A stretch of DNA of 64,000 nt from Butyrivibrio sp. INlla18 (GCF_900103635.1 NZ_FMXK01000003.1:186001-250000); one strand, 5' to 3'. Counted from the first letter of the stretch, positions 35,167-45,136 are shown. Made by a program: numbers and translations. Notes: a model not told the origin generated them from the letters alone.

Positions 35167-36042
35167 TTAGTCCTGTGGCATCTCGCCAATCTTGAAGGTA
35201 TGTCTCTCATAGAGGAACTTCTCATTGATGTTTACTCCAAATGGAGCATTGAGTTCTCTGAACTGCTCAGGAGTTATTGTATTAACCTTTGTATCTGTCA
35301 TTGATCTTACTTTAACCAAGATCTCAGCAGCCTTTTCTACTGTGTGCATGAGACCAAATGTAAGGTCAAAGTCGTAGCCGCAGCAGAATGCACCGTGGTG
35401 AGCCCAAACTGCAATGTCCTTGGTCTTCATGATCTCTGATGTGGCATCACCGATGAGCTTGCCGCCACAGAGCATCCAAGGCACGATGCCGATTCCTTCT
35501 GGGAATACGATAGGGCACTCAGTTGCCATCTCGTAGATCTCTCTTGTGAATACTCTTTCATCAAGTGGAAGAACGTAAGTAAGAGCTACCGTGTTAGTAG
35601 GGTGGCAGTGATATACCACGCGGATGTTCTCATCTCTGTTCTTTAATACTTCAAGGTTTGCAAGGTGAGTTGGAAGCTCAGATGTTGGGCGTCCACCGTT
35701 TACAAGGCCCCAAACCTTCTTGAATCTGTTTCCTTCTTCATTGAGCTGAATGATGCAAACATTAGCTGCAGGGTCAAGTTCGATGTTTCTGAAATATTTG
35801 CCAGAACCACTTACCATAAAGAATTCGCCAGCAAGACCTGGGAAGGCAGACTCATCATTTTTCTGCCAACCGATCTCCTGCCAGTCTCCAGAAAAGTTAA
35901 AGTCATCCTTTAAAAGATCAACTTCTTCTGCCTTTAAGCGATAGCTTAAGTTTCCGCCGTTTCTTTCGTGCCAGCCCTGATTAAAGCCGTTCATTGCCAT
36001 TCTTGCATAGCCCTTTAATAGCTCAGAATCTAAAACCTTCAT
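35167..36042 (-). CDS. rhaD: Rhamnulose-1-phosphate aldolase
   Basis: Class II aldolase of 291 residues splitting L-rhamnulose 1-phosphate into DHAP and L-lactaldehyde. Motifs are MNGFNQGWHERNGGNLSYR, the zinc site His pair in VVYHCHPTNT, a later AVWAHHGAFC, and the catalytic-region Glu within RPTSELPTHL. The first gene of the minus-strand rha operon, start preceded by TAGGAGA. The lactaldehyde-processing genes are not nearby. Confidence 0.93.
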   Translation of the reverse strand: MKVLDSELLKGYARMAMNGFNQGWHERNGGNLSYRLKAEEVDLLKDDFNFSGDWQEIGWQKNDESAFPGLAGEFFMVSGSGKYFRNIELDPAANVCIIQLNEEGNRFKKVWGLVNGGRPTSELPTHLANLEVLKNRDENIRVVYHCHPTNTVALTYVLPLDERVFTREIYEMATECPIVFPEGIGIVPWMLCGGKLIGDATSEIMKTKDIAVWAHHGAFCCGYDFDLTFGLMHTVEKAAEILVKVRSMTDTKVNTITPEQFRELNAPFGVNINEKFLYERHTFKIGEMPQD

Positions 36043-36177
36043 ACTTTTTCTCCTATTTATTTCATTAGATATTTCTTTTGATCATAGGGTTATTGTAAAG
36101 TGCCTTAATTTGCAGTTATAGGTCTCTATTTGAGAAAATTAACGTCCTTATTTGCAAATCTGTGATAGAATGGGAGC
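36043..36177. promoter_or_regulatory. Divergent control region between rhaD and the AraC gene
   Basis: A/T-rich 135-bp intergenic region. TTTGCA-containing half-sites occur at about 36110 and 36150 (AATTTGCAG, ATTTGCAAAT), possible regulator sites. TAGAAT (36166-36171) lies only 7 bp before the AraC ATG, so a leaderless or short-leader transcript is possible. Confidence 0.4.
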
Positions 36178-37164
36178 ATGGATAAGAAATTACTTAAACA
36201 ACTTTCTTTAATTACAGATGAGGAAAAAGAGATATTAGCTGGAAGTCAGGATATCAACAGAAGCCTTTATTACAAGAGTGAGGGCTCCATGTCCAAGCAA
36301 AATGAGGTTGACGCGTCGCTTCTTTTGGCAAGGGGCAAACTCATCGATATAAGGCCTCATACCAGGTTTATTCATTTTCCAGAGCATACCCATAACTTCG
36401 TTGAATTTGTATATATGTGCAGTGGTTCAACCAAGCACATCATAGATGGACAGCGTCTTACTTTGCATGAAGGAGATCTTCTTTTTATGAACCAGCATGC
36501 AAGACAGGAGATCCTGCCTGCAGATAAGGATGATATAGCAGTCAACTTTATTATTTTGCCGCAGTTTTTTGACTCCATATTAAATAAGCTTGAGGGGACC
36601 TCTAGTGCGCTACTTGACTTTATCATCAGCTGCCTTACAGACAAGGATATGGGCGGTAATTACCTGTATTTTGATGTATCTGGCGTACTTCCTATTCAGA
36701 ATCTTATGGAAAACCTTATCTGGATCATGCTTACAAGTCCAGGAAACAAACGTACTTTGAGCCAGTCTACTATGGAGCTTTTGTTTCAGAACCTTTTGGA
36801 CTACGCAGATAGGATACAGGTATCAGGAAGTTCTTATGAGCAAAATCTTATGATCCAGCTACTTAATTACATGGAGAGTGAGTACAAAGACGCTTCGTTA
36901 TCGGATTTTTCTGAAAGAAACCATATTGACATCTACACAATGAGTCGTATGATCAAGCGAAGAGCAGGTAAAACCTTTAAGGAGCTTTTAATAGAAAAGA
37001 AGATGAGTCAGGCCTGTTATCTTTTAAAGAACACTAGCCTTGCAGTAACTGACATTGCGTACTCTGTTGGGTATGAGAATACAAGCTATTTTCACAGGAC
37101 CTTTAGGGCAATGTATGGAGTAAGCCCAAGGGACTACCGTTTTAACAAGATGAAGGAGACATAA
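36178..37164 (+). CDS. AraC-family regulator of the rhamnose operon
   Basis: Protein of 328 residues: an N-terminal cupin sensor domain (PHTRFIHFPEHTHNFVEFVY, IDGQRLTLHEGDLLFMNQHA, about residues 55-115) and a C-terminal double helix-turn-helix (DIYTMSRMIKRRAGKTFKEL, AVTDIAYSVGYENTSYFHRT, about 230-325). It is divergent from rhaD, so it probably activates the rha genes in response to rhamnose. The NudC-like gene begins 1 bp after its stop and may be read on the same transcript by chance or by design. Confidence 0.88.
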   Translation: MDKKLLKQLSLITDEEKEILAGSQDINRSLYYKSEGSMSKQNEVDASLLLARGKLIDIRPHTRFIHFPEHTHNFVEFVYMCSGSTKHIIDGQRLTLHEGDLLFMNQHARQEILPADKDDIAVNFIILPQFFDSILNKLEGTSSALLDFIISCLTDKDMGGNYLYFDVSGVLPIQNLMENLIWIMLTSPGNKRTLSQSTMELLFQNLLDYADRIQVSGSSYEQNLMIQLLNYMESEYKDASLSDFSERNHIDIYTMSRMIKRRAGKTFKELLIEKKMSQACYLLKNTSLAVTDIAYSVGYENTSYFHRTFRAMYGVSPRDYRFNKMKET

Positions 37165-37165
37165 G

Positions 37166-38053
37166 ATGATACAGGACATTAAGCCATACCATTTACATAA
37201 CGAGTTTATAGCAGGTAAAGAGCCATCAAGTGAAGATATTGTCCTTGTGTTTAGGGACTTTGACGGGGGCAAAGAGATTCTTTTGACCATAAATGATGCT
37301 GATAAGGGCATAGCCTTTCCAAGGGTAAAAGATATTGCAGATCTAGAAAAGGATAACCTAAAATACGTGTTCAACGTTGGTGAGGAAGACTTTTATCTAT
37401 ATCAGCCAAATGAACTAACTGACCATATTGCAGATGGATTTTCATTTTGTGCCATGAAGGATGTGAGAAAAGAGTTTCTTTATCCAAGGCACTATGTATA
37501 TGCCATATTTACAGCTTTTCAGCTTGACGAGTGGTATAAGGTCACAAACTATTGCGGAAAATGCGGAAGCAAAAATGAGGATCATCCAAAAGAAAGAGCT
37601 AGAATCTGCCCTAAGTGTGGTAACATCATTTATCCAAGGATCAATCCTGCAGTTATCATAGGTGTTACTGATAAGGAAAAAAATAGGATAGTTCTTACAA
37701 AGTATAGAAGGGGATTTGCGTTAAATGCCCTTGTGGCAGGCTTTACTGAGATAGGTGAGACCTTAGAAGAGACAGTTCAGCGCGAAGTAATGGAAGAGAT
37801 AGGTCTTAAGGTTACAAATGTAAGATACTATAAGTCGCAGCCCTGGGGCATTGCCAGTGACATCTTAGTTGGCTTTTACTGTGATGTTACAGGTGATAGG
37901 ACTATTACAATGGACGAGTCTGAGCTAAAATACGCAGAGTGGGTAAGCCCTTCTGATATTGAGCTTCAGCCCCTTGATTATAGCCTTACCAATGAAATGA
38001 TGAGTCTTTTCAAGGAAAAAGGGTACGAGGGCACGATTATTAAAAAAGTATAA
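37166..38053 (+). CDS. nudC: NudC-like NAD(H) pyrophosphatase, Nudix family
   Basis: Protein of 295 residues. A zinc ribbon (CGKCGSKNED ... CPKCGN, about residues 132-153) precedes the Nudix domain, whose box GFTEIGETLEETVQREVMEE (about 191-210) is intact. The NudC selectivity motif SQPWPFPxS is changed to SQPWGIASD, so specificity for NAD(H) is likely but not certain. May also remove NAD caps from RNA, as known for the family. It has a weak ribosome site that lies inside the preceding gene. Confidence 0.82.
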   Translation: MIQDIKPYHLHNEFIAGKEPSSEDIVLVFRDFDGGKEILLTINDADKGIAFPRVKDIADLEKDNLKYVFNVGEEDFYLYQPNELTDHIADGFSFCAMKDVRKEFLYPRHYVYAIFTAFQLDEWYKVTNYCGKCGSKNEDHPKERARICPKCGNIIYPRINPAVIIGVTDKEKNRIVLTKYRRGFALNALVAGFTEIGETLEETVQREVMEEIGLKVTNVRYYKSQPWGIASDILVGFYCDVTGDRTITMDESELKYAEWVSPSDIELQPLDYSLTNEMMSLFKEKGYEGTIIKKV

Positions 38054-38139
38054 CTAAAAAGTTCACGTAAAAATGTATGATATAATGTAAATAGTTTCAC
38101 GAAGTATTGCACGGCGTTTGTCTCGTAGGAGGAAAAACT

Positions 38140-39873
38140 ATGAGGGAAGAATTCTTTGATACTAAGGTGTGCGGCTTGCTTCCAACTAATCTGCCAGGTG
38201 GCTTTTTTGTCTATGAGGCTGAAGGAGACGAGCATATCGTCTTTGCAGATTTTAATGTCATAGATCTATTTGGTTGCAATACTTTTGAAGAATTCATGGA
38301 GTATGTTGGCGGCTCTTTTACCGGAATGGTCCTTGAAGAGGACATCCAGAAGATAGAGACCCTTATCAAGGCACAGACTATTTTTGGTGAAAAGAGGCAC
38401 GACTACGTAAGATACAGAATAAGGACAAAGTCTGGTGATATCAGATTTATTGAGGATTTTGGACATTTACTCCATTCTATTAATGGAAAGAGTTATTTTT
38501 ATGTTTATATTGTAGACGTTGATCAAAACGAATACTTTAACACCAGTAGGAATTCTTTTGCTGAGGCAGAGCTTTTGTATAGAAATAAAGAGACGGATAA
38601 GTTAACTGGTCTCTTTACCATGTCCTTCTTTTACCATATTGTTCAGAATATGATGTCTTCACCAGAAGGACGGAGAAAAGACGTAGCCTTTGTCTATTTT
38701 GATATCCCTAATTTTAAATTATATAACGAGCGCCTCGGATTTAAGATGGGTGATGAGCTTTTGTGCGATCTAGCAAAAAACATTAAGGATACCTTTAATG
38801 GAGCTACTGTTGCCAGGTTTTCAGATGATCACTTTATGGTATGTGCAACAGGCAGTAGGGACGAGATACTGTCAAAGGTAGAGCTTGTGTTTAAAAAGAT
38901 GCTTCTTTCTGAGGATGTGAACAAGAAGGTAAGGATCAAAGCGGGAATCTATTTTCTTGATGATGTTAGGGCAGAAGTGGGCCTTGCTTGTGATCACGCA
39001 AGACTTGCCTGCAATAGCATAAAGGGAAGACATGACCTTAATTACTGCGTTTATGATGATGTTTTGAGAGAAAAACTAAGAAGGCAGCAGTATGTAGTAG
39101 ATCATATTGAAGAAGCAATACAGAAGGAATATATAAAGGTCTTTTACCAGCCAGTAATAAGAGTAAAGACTGGTGAGATCTGCGGATATGAAGCCCTCGT
39201 AAGATGGATAGATCCAAATATTGGAATGCTTAATCCTGGAGATTTCATTGAAACGTTGGAGCAGTTCCACTTGATACATCTTGTGGATACCTTTGTTATG
39301 AAGAAGGTCTGCGAGGATTACAAGAAGCTTAAAGATGCCGGGGAGAGCTTGGTTCCTGTTTCTATCAATGTCTCAAGACATGACTTTGAGATATGTGATG
39401 TTTTTGAAGCCCTTGAGCAAGCTCGTATTCCATGTGAAATGCCTAGAAATATGCTGGATATAGAGATCACAGAGAGCGCATTCAACGATACTTCAGGACT
39501 TGTTAAGAATGAGTGTAAGAGAATAAGAGATAAGGGATATCATATCTGGATAGATGATTTTGGAAGTGGCTATTCATCACTTAATACCATAGCAGACTAT
39601 GAGTTTGATGTATTAAAGCTTGATCTGGTGTTCCTTAGAAGCTATGACAATAGCCCAAGAACCGGTCAGCTCATGAGCTTTATCTTTAAAGGTGCGGTGG
39701 CCCTTGGAGTATCTCCTCTGTGTGAAGGTGTTGAAACAGAGGAACACTACGAGTTCCTTAAAAGTTCTGGATGCGAAAGAGCACAGGGATTTTACTTTGG
39801 GAAGCCAATGCCTATGGATGAGACTAGAGAATTTACCAGACAAAAGGGCATAGCTTGGGAAAAAATAGAATAA
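38140..39873 (+). CDS. c-di-GMP phosphodiesterase: PAS, degenerate GGDEF, EAL
   Basis: Soluble protein of 577 residues from the ATG at 38140 (TAGGAGGA upstream). A PAS-like sensor (about 15-125) is followed by a GGDEF-like domain (about 150-300) in which the signature is replaced by FSDDHF, so it should not make c-di-GMP. An intact EAL domain follows: EALVRW at about 350, a metal-site DDFGSGYSSL, EGVETEEH and QGFYFGKPMP. Likely hydrolyses c-di-GMP in response to a signal sensed by PAS. It ends at a bidirectional terminator. Confidence 0.9.
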   Translation: MREEFFDTKVCGLLPTNLPGGFFVYEAEGDEHIVFADFNVIDLFGCNTFEEFMEYVGGSFTGMVLEEDIQKIETLIKAQTIFGEKRHDYVRYRIRTKSGDIRFIEDFGHLLHSINGKSYFYVYIVDVDQNEYFNTSRNSFAEAELLYRNKETDKLTGLFTMSFFYHIVQNMMSSPEGRRKDVAFVYFDIPNFKLYNERLGFKMGDELLCDLAKNIKDTFNGATVARFSDDHFMVCATGSRDEILSKVELVFKKMLLSEDVNKKVRIKAGIYFLDDVRAEVGLACDHARLACNSIKGRHDLNYCVYDDVLREKLRRQQYVVDHIEEAIQKEYIKVFYQPVIRVKTGEICGYEALVRWIDPNIGMLNPGDFIETLEQFHLIHLVDTFVMKKVCEDYKKLKDAGESLVPVSINVSRHDFEICDVFEALEQARIPCEMPRNMLDIEITESAFNDTSGLVKNECKRIRDKGYHIWIDDFGSGYSSLNTIADYEFDVLKLDLVFLRSYDNSPRTGQLMSFIFKGAVALGVSPLCEGVETEEHYEFLKSSGCERAQGFYFGKPMPMDETREFTRQKGIAWEKIE

Positions 39874-39889
39874 GAAAACTAAGCATAAT

Positions 39890-39927
39890 AAAAGGACATG
39901 GCCAAATGGTCATGTCCTTGTTTTTAT
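39890..39927. terminator. Bidirectional terminator
   Basis: AAGGACATGGCC pairs with GGTCATGTCCTT (loop AAAT; one G-T), with T residues on the plus side and A residues on the other. It lies between the convergent EAL gene and the minus-strand unknown gene. Confidence 0.85.
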
Positions 39928-40250
39928 TCATTAAACAATGTGTTATTTTCAGCTTCCTTACGGATAGTCTCCATAACTCTTGGATTCTGCATCATCTTGA
40001 TGGATTCAGAGGCGCATCTGTAGATCATGGCCATCTGTCTTGAATTAGGATCATCGAGATCGCATTTCTTTTCAAGTACTTCAAAATGCTTGATGGCCTT
40101 TTCGGCTACACTTCCTGAAATAGCCATACCTTTGCAATAAAGGGTGCCAGTCTCTGGATCATAACGAGACTCTTCATATTTTGTTTGTGCAAAATCGCCT
40201 GCGCCCATAGATGCAGCAAGCTGGTTAATTAAATCTGATCTATCAGCCAT
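39924..40250 (-). CDS. Small soluble protein of about 108 residues, function unknown
   Basis: Starts at the ATG at 40250 (MADRSDLINQ), about ten bases from AGAAGG; an ATG three codons upstream nearly touches that site. The product is charged and predicted helical, with SVAEKAIKHFEVLEKKCD and RQMAMIYRCASESIKMM as amphipathic stretches. No family recognised. It follows aroA by 120 bp on the same strand. Confidence 0.6.
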   Translation of the reverse strand: MADRSDLINQLAASMGAGDFAQTKYEESRYDPETGTLYCKGMAISGSVAEKAIKHFEVLEKKCDLDDPNSRQMAMIYRCASESIKMMQNPRVMETIRKEAENNTLFNE

Positions 40251-40371
40251 TTGATACATCCCTTCTTTCTGCTTTTTGTATTTTCAATGACAAATATATT
40301 TTATCAAAAAAATATTAATTATGGCGCCGAAAAAAGGAATTTAATAATTAATTTATCAATATAAAAAATAC

Positions 40372-41700
40372 TTAGATAAGGCTTAGCAGGTCGTTAAAAA
40401 ATGAAGGGTAGGAGATGTTTACGCAGCTCTCATCAAGGATCCTTGTGGTGCCATTTGCAGCAAGAGAAGCAATTGCAAAGCTCATGGCAAGACGGTGGTC
40501 GTTGTAGGAGTTGATATCTGCTCCCTGTAAAGGTTTGCCACCGTGGATCACCATTCCGTCATCAGTTGCCTCGATATCGCAGCCCATGGCCTTTAAATTC
40601 TCTACAACTGAATTTATTCTGTTAGATTCTTTTACCTTTAATTCTGCGGCATCTTTGATAATGGTCTCAAAGTTTCCGGTAGCAGCAACTACGGCAATTA
40701 CTGGAATCTCATCTATGAGAGTAGGTATGTCTTTGCCACCAATCTCAAAGATTCCATTTTGATTTCCGTGAAGCTCACTGTATCTTACGACGATGTCTGC
40801 TGTAGGCTCGCCGTCTTTTTGGATGTTCTCAAGAGTGATATCAGCACCCATCTGCTTGAAGATAGTGATGATGCCTGACCTTGTTTCATTTATACCAACA
40901 TGCTTTATAACAAGCTCTGATCCAGGAACTACAAGGGCAGCAGCAATGAAGAAGGCTGCAGATGAGATGTCGCCTGGAACATTTATGCTCATGCCTCTAA
41001 GCTCTGTGCCTGGATGCAGGATAGCAGCAGCGCTTCCATCTCTTGCAACTTCATTGTGGATATCTGCACCAAAAGCAGAGAGCATGATCTCTGAGTGATT
41101 TCTGGAAAGAGCTGGTTCGTATACAACAGTGTCACCTTCTGCGTAGAGACCAGCAAGTAGAATACAGGATTTTACCTGAGCAGAAGCAACTTTACTTCTG
41201 TAGTTTATGCCGTGAAGCTTCTTGCCGCCATTAATGTGAAGAGGAGCACAGTCATTACCCATGATCGAACTGATATCAGAACCCATCTGTGTAAGGGGCT
41301 CGATGATTCTTTTCATAGGTCTTTTCTCAATAGATGAATCACCTGTGATATTGCAGTCGAAGGACTGTGCAGCCAGTATACCTGACATAAGTCTTGTGGT
41401 AGTTCCGCTGTTTCCAGTAAAAAGAGTTCTAGATGGAGCGGAAAGGCCGTGAAGACCATTTCCATGAACGGTGATCTTGGGCACGCCGTTTGTAGGCCTT
41501 ATGGTGTGGTCGATGTGGACACCAAGCCTTCTAAAACAGTCAATTGTGGACAGACAGTCCGCACTTTCAAGAAAGCCTGTTATCTCTGTTGTGCCCTTGG
41601 CAAGAGCACCAAACATTATACTTCTGTGAGATATAGATTTATCTCCTGGAACATAGACATTACCCTTAAGTGGGTGATGTGCTTTTTCTAATGAAATCAT
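40372..41700 (-). CDS. aroA: 5-enolpyruvylshikimate-3-phosphate synthase
   Basis: Shikimate-pathway enzyme of 442 residues. The motifs GDKSISHRSIMFG, GNSGTTTRLMSGIL (the PEP/glyphosate-contact region), RPMKRIIEPLTQMG, KVKESNRI and NDHRLAMSFAI are all present. It supplies chorismate precursors for the trpEG and tyrA products found elsewhere in the window. GGAGGATATC precedes the start. It lies 14 bp after tyrA on the minus strand. Confidence 0.95.
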   Translation of the reverse strand: MISLEKAHHPLKGNVYVPGDKSISHRSIMFGALAKGTTEITGFLESADCLSTIDCFRRLGVHIDHTIRPTNGVPKITVHGNGLHGLSAPSRTLFTGNSGTTTRLMSGILAAQSFDCNITGDSSIEKRPMKRIIEPLTQMGSDISSIMGNDCAPLHINGGKKLHGINYRSKVASAQVKSCILLAGLYAEGDTVVYEPALSRNHSEIMLSAFGADIHNEVARDGSAAAILHPGTELRGMSINVPGDISSAAFFIAAALVVPGSELVIKHVGINETRSGIITIFKQMGADITLENIQKDGEPTADIVVRYSELHGNQNGIFEIGGKDIPTLIDEIPVIAVVAATGNFETIIKDAAELKVKESNRINSVVENLKAMGCDIEATDDGMVIHGGKPLQGADINSYNDHRLAMSFAIASLAANGTTRILDESCVNISYPSFFNDLLSLI

Positions 41701-41714
41701 GATATCCTCCGGTA

Positions 41715-42812
41715 TTAGCTGTTTTGAATAGTGTAACCGTTGTCTGTCAGTACTTGGCGTGCATCTGCCTTACCCTGACTGTTGTGGAATTCTATGCGAA
41801 GTGTGCCTCGTTCGTATTCTCGATTGTGCACGATTCCAATGTTCTTGATGTTTATAGAATGGTCTGATAAAAGTGTTGCTACCTTAGCGAGATTACCTGG
41901 CTTATCTGCAATGTCCACATGAATAGTGAATTGCTGAGGAATAGGACCACTTGAAGTCTCTACAAAGGACTCACGGTAATTCCTGGCATTTCCAAAGAAA
42001 TCAAGGAGCTTAGCTTCATCATGCTCATCTATAGCAAGCTTGATGTCATAGAGTGAATCTATGTATTTGCTAAGGAGTTCTGAAATGTTAAAAGAGTTAG
42101 TGGTGCATATCTGTTGCCACATAACAGGTGAAGAGGAGGAAATTCTGGTAATATCCTTAAATCCGCCTGCCGCAATGGTCTTCATAAGCTGATCCTCTGA
42201 GTCGTTGTCGTGAACCAGATTAACTAGTGAAGCTGAGATCACGTGAGGTACGTGGCTTATGGCTGCAGTAATGTAATCATGCTGCAAAAATGGAACAATG
42301 ATAGGAATTGCACCAATGCTCTTAACAAGGTCTGCGTATTCTGAAAGCTTGTTTTCATCAGTGGCTTCAGTCTTAGTGAGAATGTAGTAGGCATTTTCCA
42401 AAAGACTAGCCTTTGAATTGTTAAAACCGATGCGCTCTGTTCCAGCCATTGGATGTCCGCCTATGAACTGTTTTTCAAGTCCTAGCTCTTTTACCTTCTC
42501 ATGAATGCCGTTCTTGACGCTGCCAATATCAGTGATAAGGGTATCAGCGCCAATAAATGGCCTTAACTTTTCGAGATTATCGTTGTTTATCTCAACAGGA
42601 GCGCACAAAAAGATGATGTCGCAGCTGCCAAAGTCACTTCCAATCTCGTAAAGAGGCTTATCGACAATACCTGCTTCATGAGCTGTGTCTACAGTCTCTT
42701 TATGAGGTGTATATGCAAGAATATAGGAATCAGGCTGAATATCTTTGATAGCTCTTGCGATGGAACCACCAATAAGCCCAAGGCCTATAAATCCAAATCT
42801 TTTAAAAGACAT
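41715..42812 (-). CDS. tyrA: Prephenate dehydrogenase with C-terminal ACT domain
   Basis: Tyrosine-pathway enzyme of 365 residues oxidising prephenate to 4-hydroxyphenylpyruvate. An NAD-binding fold (GFIGLGLIGGSIARAI) and GGHPMAGTERIGF lead into the helical dimer domain with SHVPHVISASLV. The last 75 residues form an ACT domain (TIHVDIADKPGNLAKVATLL), suggesting feedback control by an amino acid, probably Tyr. First of a tyrA-aroA pair; GGGGGG precedes the start. Confidence 0.93.
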   Translation of the reverse strand: MSFKRFGFIGLGLIGGSIARAIKDIQPDSYILAYTPHKETVDTAHEAGIVDKPLYEIGSDFGSCDIIFLCAPVEINNDNLEKLRPFIGADTLITDIGSVKNGIHEKVKELGLEKQFIGGHPMAGTERIGFNNSKASLLENAYYILTKTEATDENKLSEYADLVKSIGAIPIIVPFLQHDYITAAISHVPHVISASLVNLVHDNDSEDQLMKTIAAGGFKDITRISSSSPVMWQQICTTNSFNISELLSKYIDSLYDIKLAIDEHDEAKLLDFFGNARNYRESFVETSSGPIPQQFTIHVDIADKPGNLAKVATLLSDHSINIKNIGIVHNREYERGTLRIEFHNSQGKADARQVLTDNGYTIQNS

Positions 42813-43042
42813 TTTTAAAGACCCCCCTAAAAATCTTATGTTCTAGATATTCACTATAACACTTTAATGTACGAAAATCAATATCGGCACAGGAAACAAA
42901 GTGTTCACAATTGTTTGTGCAAAATAAACTATAATACTTGTTTTGATACATGTATTTTAGTAAAATGTACTTATAAGTTTTTTGGGGACCTGTATCATAT
43001 CTCATACATTTTACCCAAATTAAAGCGACTGGAGGACAAGAT

Positions 43043-45133
43043 ATGAACGTTTACACAACTGACAAGATTAGAAACGTGGTACTGCTTGGACATGGTGGCG
43101 CTGGTAAGACTACATTAGCAGAGGCGATGGCTTATCTTGCCGGACTTACATCAAGAATGGGGAAGGTAGAAGATGGTAATACTATAAGTGACTTCGACAA
43201 AGAAGAGCAGAAACGCCAGTTTTCTATCAGCACCTCTTCAATCCCTCTCGAGTGGGATGGTCACAAGATCAATATTCTGGATACTCCTGGATTCTTTGAT
43301 TTTGTAGGTGAAGTAGAAGAAGCAATAAGTGTTGCAGATGCAGCTATTATCGTTGTTTCAGGTAAGGCTGGTATCGAGGTTGGAACAGAGAAGGCTTGGG
43401 AGCTTTGCGAAAAGTATAAGATTCCTCGCATGGTATTTGTTTCTGATATGGATATTGATACTGTTTCATACAGACAGGTTGTACAGGATATGACCGACAA
43501 GTATGGAAAGAAGATGGCTCCTTTCAATTTGCCTATCCGTGAGAACGAGAAGTTCGTTGGATACGTAAATGTTATTCAGGAAAAGGGCTTTAAGTGGGAA
43601 GGAAAAGAGGTTGTGGAATGTGAGGTTCCTGATTACAACCAGGCAAACCTTAAGCTTTTCCGTGATACTCTTTTAGAATCAGTAGCTGAGACATCAGAAG
43701 AATTTATGGACAGATACTTCAATGGTGATACATTCTCAGAAGCTGAGATAAGAGCTGCAGTACGTGGTAACGTTTGTGACGGAACCATCGTACCTATCGA
43801 GATGGGTTCTAGTACTCTTTGTCAGGGTATTTATACACTTCTTGATGATATCGTTAAGTATATGCCTAGCCCAGAAAACCGCAAGATGGCTGGTATCAAT
43901 ACTAATACGAATGAAATCTTCGAAGCTGACTTTGATTTCTCCAAGCCAAAGACAGCCTTCGTATTCAAGACAATGATCGATCCATTCATTGGTAAGTACT
44001 CACTTATAAAGGTTCGTTCAGGTGTCTTAAAGCCAGATGATATGATGTTTGTTGCAGGAAAAGACATGGAGGTAAAGATCGGTAAACTCTATGTGCTCCA
44101 GGGTAACAAGACAACTGAAGTTCCCGAGCTTCACGCTGGAGACCTGGGCGCTCTTCAGAAGCTTGATGTGGCTACAGGTGATACTCTTTCAACAAAGGCT
44201 ACACCTATCCAATACGCTAAGATGGACATCTCACAGCCATACACAGCAATGAGATATCATGCACAGAATAAGAGTGATATCGACAAGATCGCGCAGTCAC
44301 TTGCCAAGATAGCAGCTGAGGATCAGACCATTAGAGTTGTCAATGATTCTGAAAACCGTCAGACACTTCTTTATGGCATGGGCGATATGCATCTTGAAGT
44401 TGTTCAGAGTAAGCTTCAGAACGTATACAAAGTTGCGATCGATCTTACAAAGCCAAAGGTAGCATTCAGGGAGACTATCAGAAAGAACTCTGATGTAGAA
44501 TACAAGTACAAGAAGCAGACTGGTGGACATGGTCAGTATGGACACGTTAAGATGCGTTTCGAACCATCAGGTGATCCAACAACTCCTTATATATTTGATC
44601 AGGAAGTAGTAGGAGGAGCTGTTCCAAAGAACTTCTTCCCTGCTGTAGAAAAAGGTATTGCAGAGTCGGTTCTTAGAGGTCCTCTTGCAGCTTATCCTGT
44701 AGTTGGTGTTAAGGCAGTTCTTTATGACGGATCTTACCATCCGGTTGATTCTTCAGAAATGGCCTTCAAGGTTGCAGCATCCAACGCCTTCAAGAAGGGC
44801 TTCATGGATGCAACGCCAGTACTTCTTGAACCTATAGCTTCACTGAAAGTTACAGTTCCAGATAGCTACACTGGTGACGTAATGGGTGATCTCAATAAGA
44901 GAAGGGGACGAGTTCTTGGAATGAATCCTTCCCTCACAGGCAAACAGGTCATCGAGGCAGAAATTCCTATGATGGAACTTTACGGCTACAACACACAGCT
45001 TCGTTCCATGACAGGTGGTAGCGGCGAATACGAATATGAATTCATCAGATATGAGCAGGCACCATCCGATGTCCAGAACAAAGAAGTTGCAGAAAGAGCT
45101 GAAAAGGTTGCAGCAGCAAACGCAGAAGAATAA
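43043..45133 (+). CDS. Variant elongation factor G (EF-G2-like GTPase)
   Basis: Protein of 696 residues with all EF-G domains. The G1 loop is GHGGAGKT rather than AHxDHGKT, G3 is DTPGFFDF, and the G4 NKxD is replaced by VSDMD, as in the EF-G-like second class found in many Firmicutes and actinobacteria. Domain IV keeps the GGHGQYGHVKMRFEP region, and C-terminal GDVMGDLNKRRGRVLGM is typical. Domain V ends in a Glu/Ala-rich tail. Its role beside the main EF-G is unsettled. Monocistronic with a short CCCTCCG/CGGAGGG terminator. Confidence 0.88.
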   Translation: MNVYTTDKIRNVVLLGHGGAGKTTLAEAMAYLAGLTSRMGKVEDGNTISDFDKEEQKRQFSISTSSIPLEWDGHKINILDTPGFFDFVGEVEEAISVADAAIIVVSGKAGIEVGTEKAWELCEKYKIPRMVFVSDMDIDTVSYRQVVQDMTDKYGKKMAPFNLPIRENEKFVGYVNVIQEKGFKWEGKEVVECEVPDYNQANLKLFRDTLLESVAETSEEFMDRYFNGDTFSEAEIRAAVRGNVCDGTIVPIEMGSSTLCQGIYTLLDDIVKYMPSPENRKMAGINTNTNEIFEADFDFSKPKTAFVFKTMIDPFIGKYSLIKVRSGVLKPDDMMFVAGKDMEVKIGKLYVLQGNKTTEVPELHAGDLGALQKLDVATGDTLSTKATPIQYAKMDISQPYTAMRYHAQNKSDIDKIAQSLAKIAAEDQTIRVVNDSENRQTLLYGMGDMHLEVVQSKLQNVYKVAIDLTKPKVAFRETIRKNSDVEYKYKKQTGGHGQYGHVKMRFEPSGDPTTPYIFDQEVVGGAVPKNFFPAVEKGIAESVLRGPLAAYPVVGVKAVLYDGSYHPVDSSEMAFKVAASNAFKKGFMDATPVLLEPIASLKVTVPDSYTGDVMGDLNKRRGRVLGMNPSLTGKQVIEAEIPMMELYGYNTQLRSMTGGSGEYEYEFIRYEQAPSDVQNKEVAERAEKVAAANAEE

Positions 45134-45136
45134 TTC

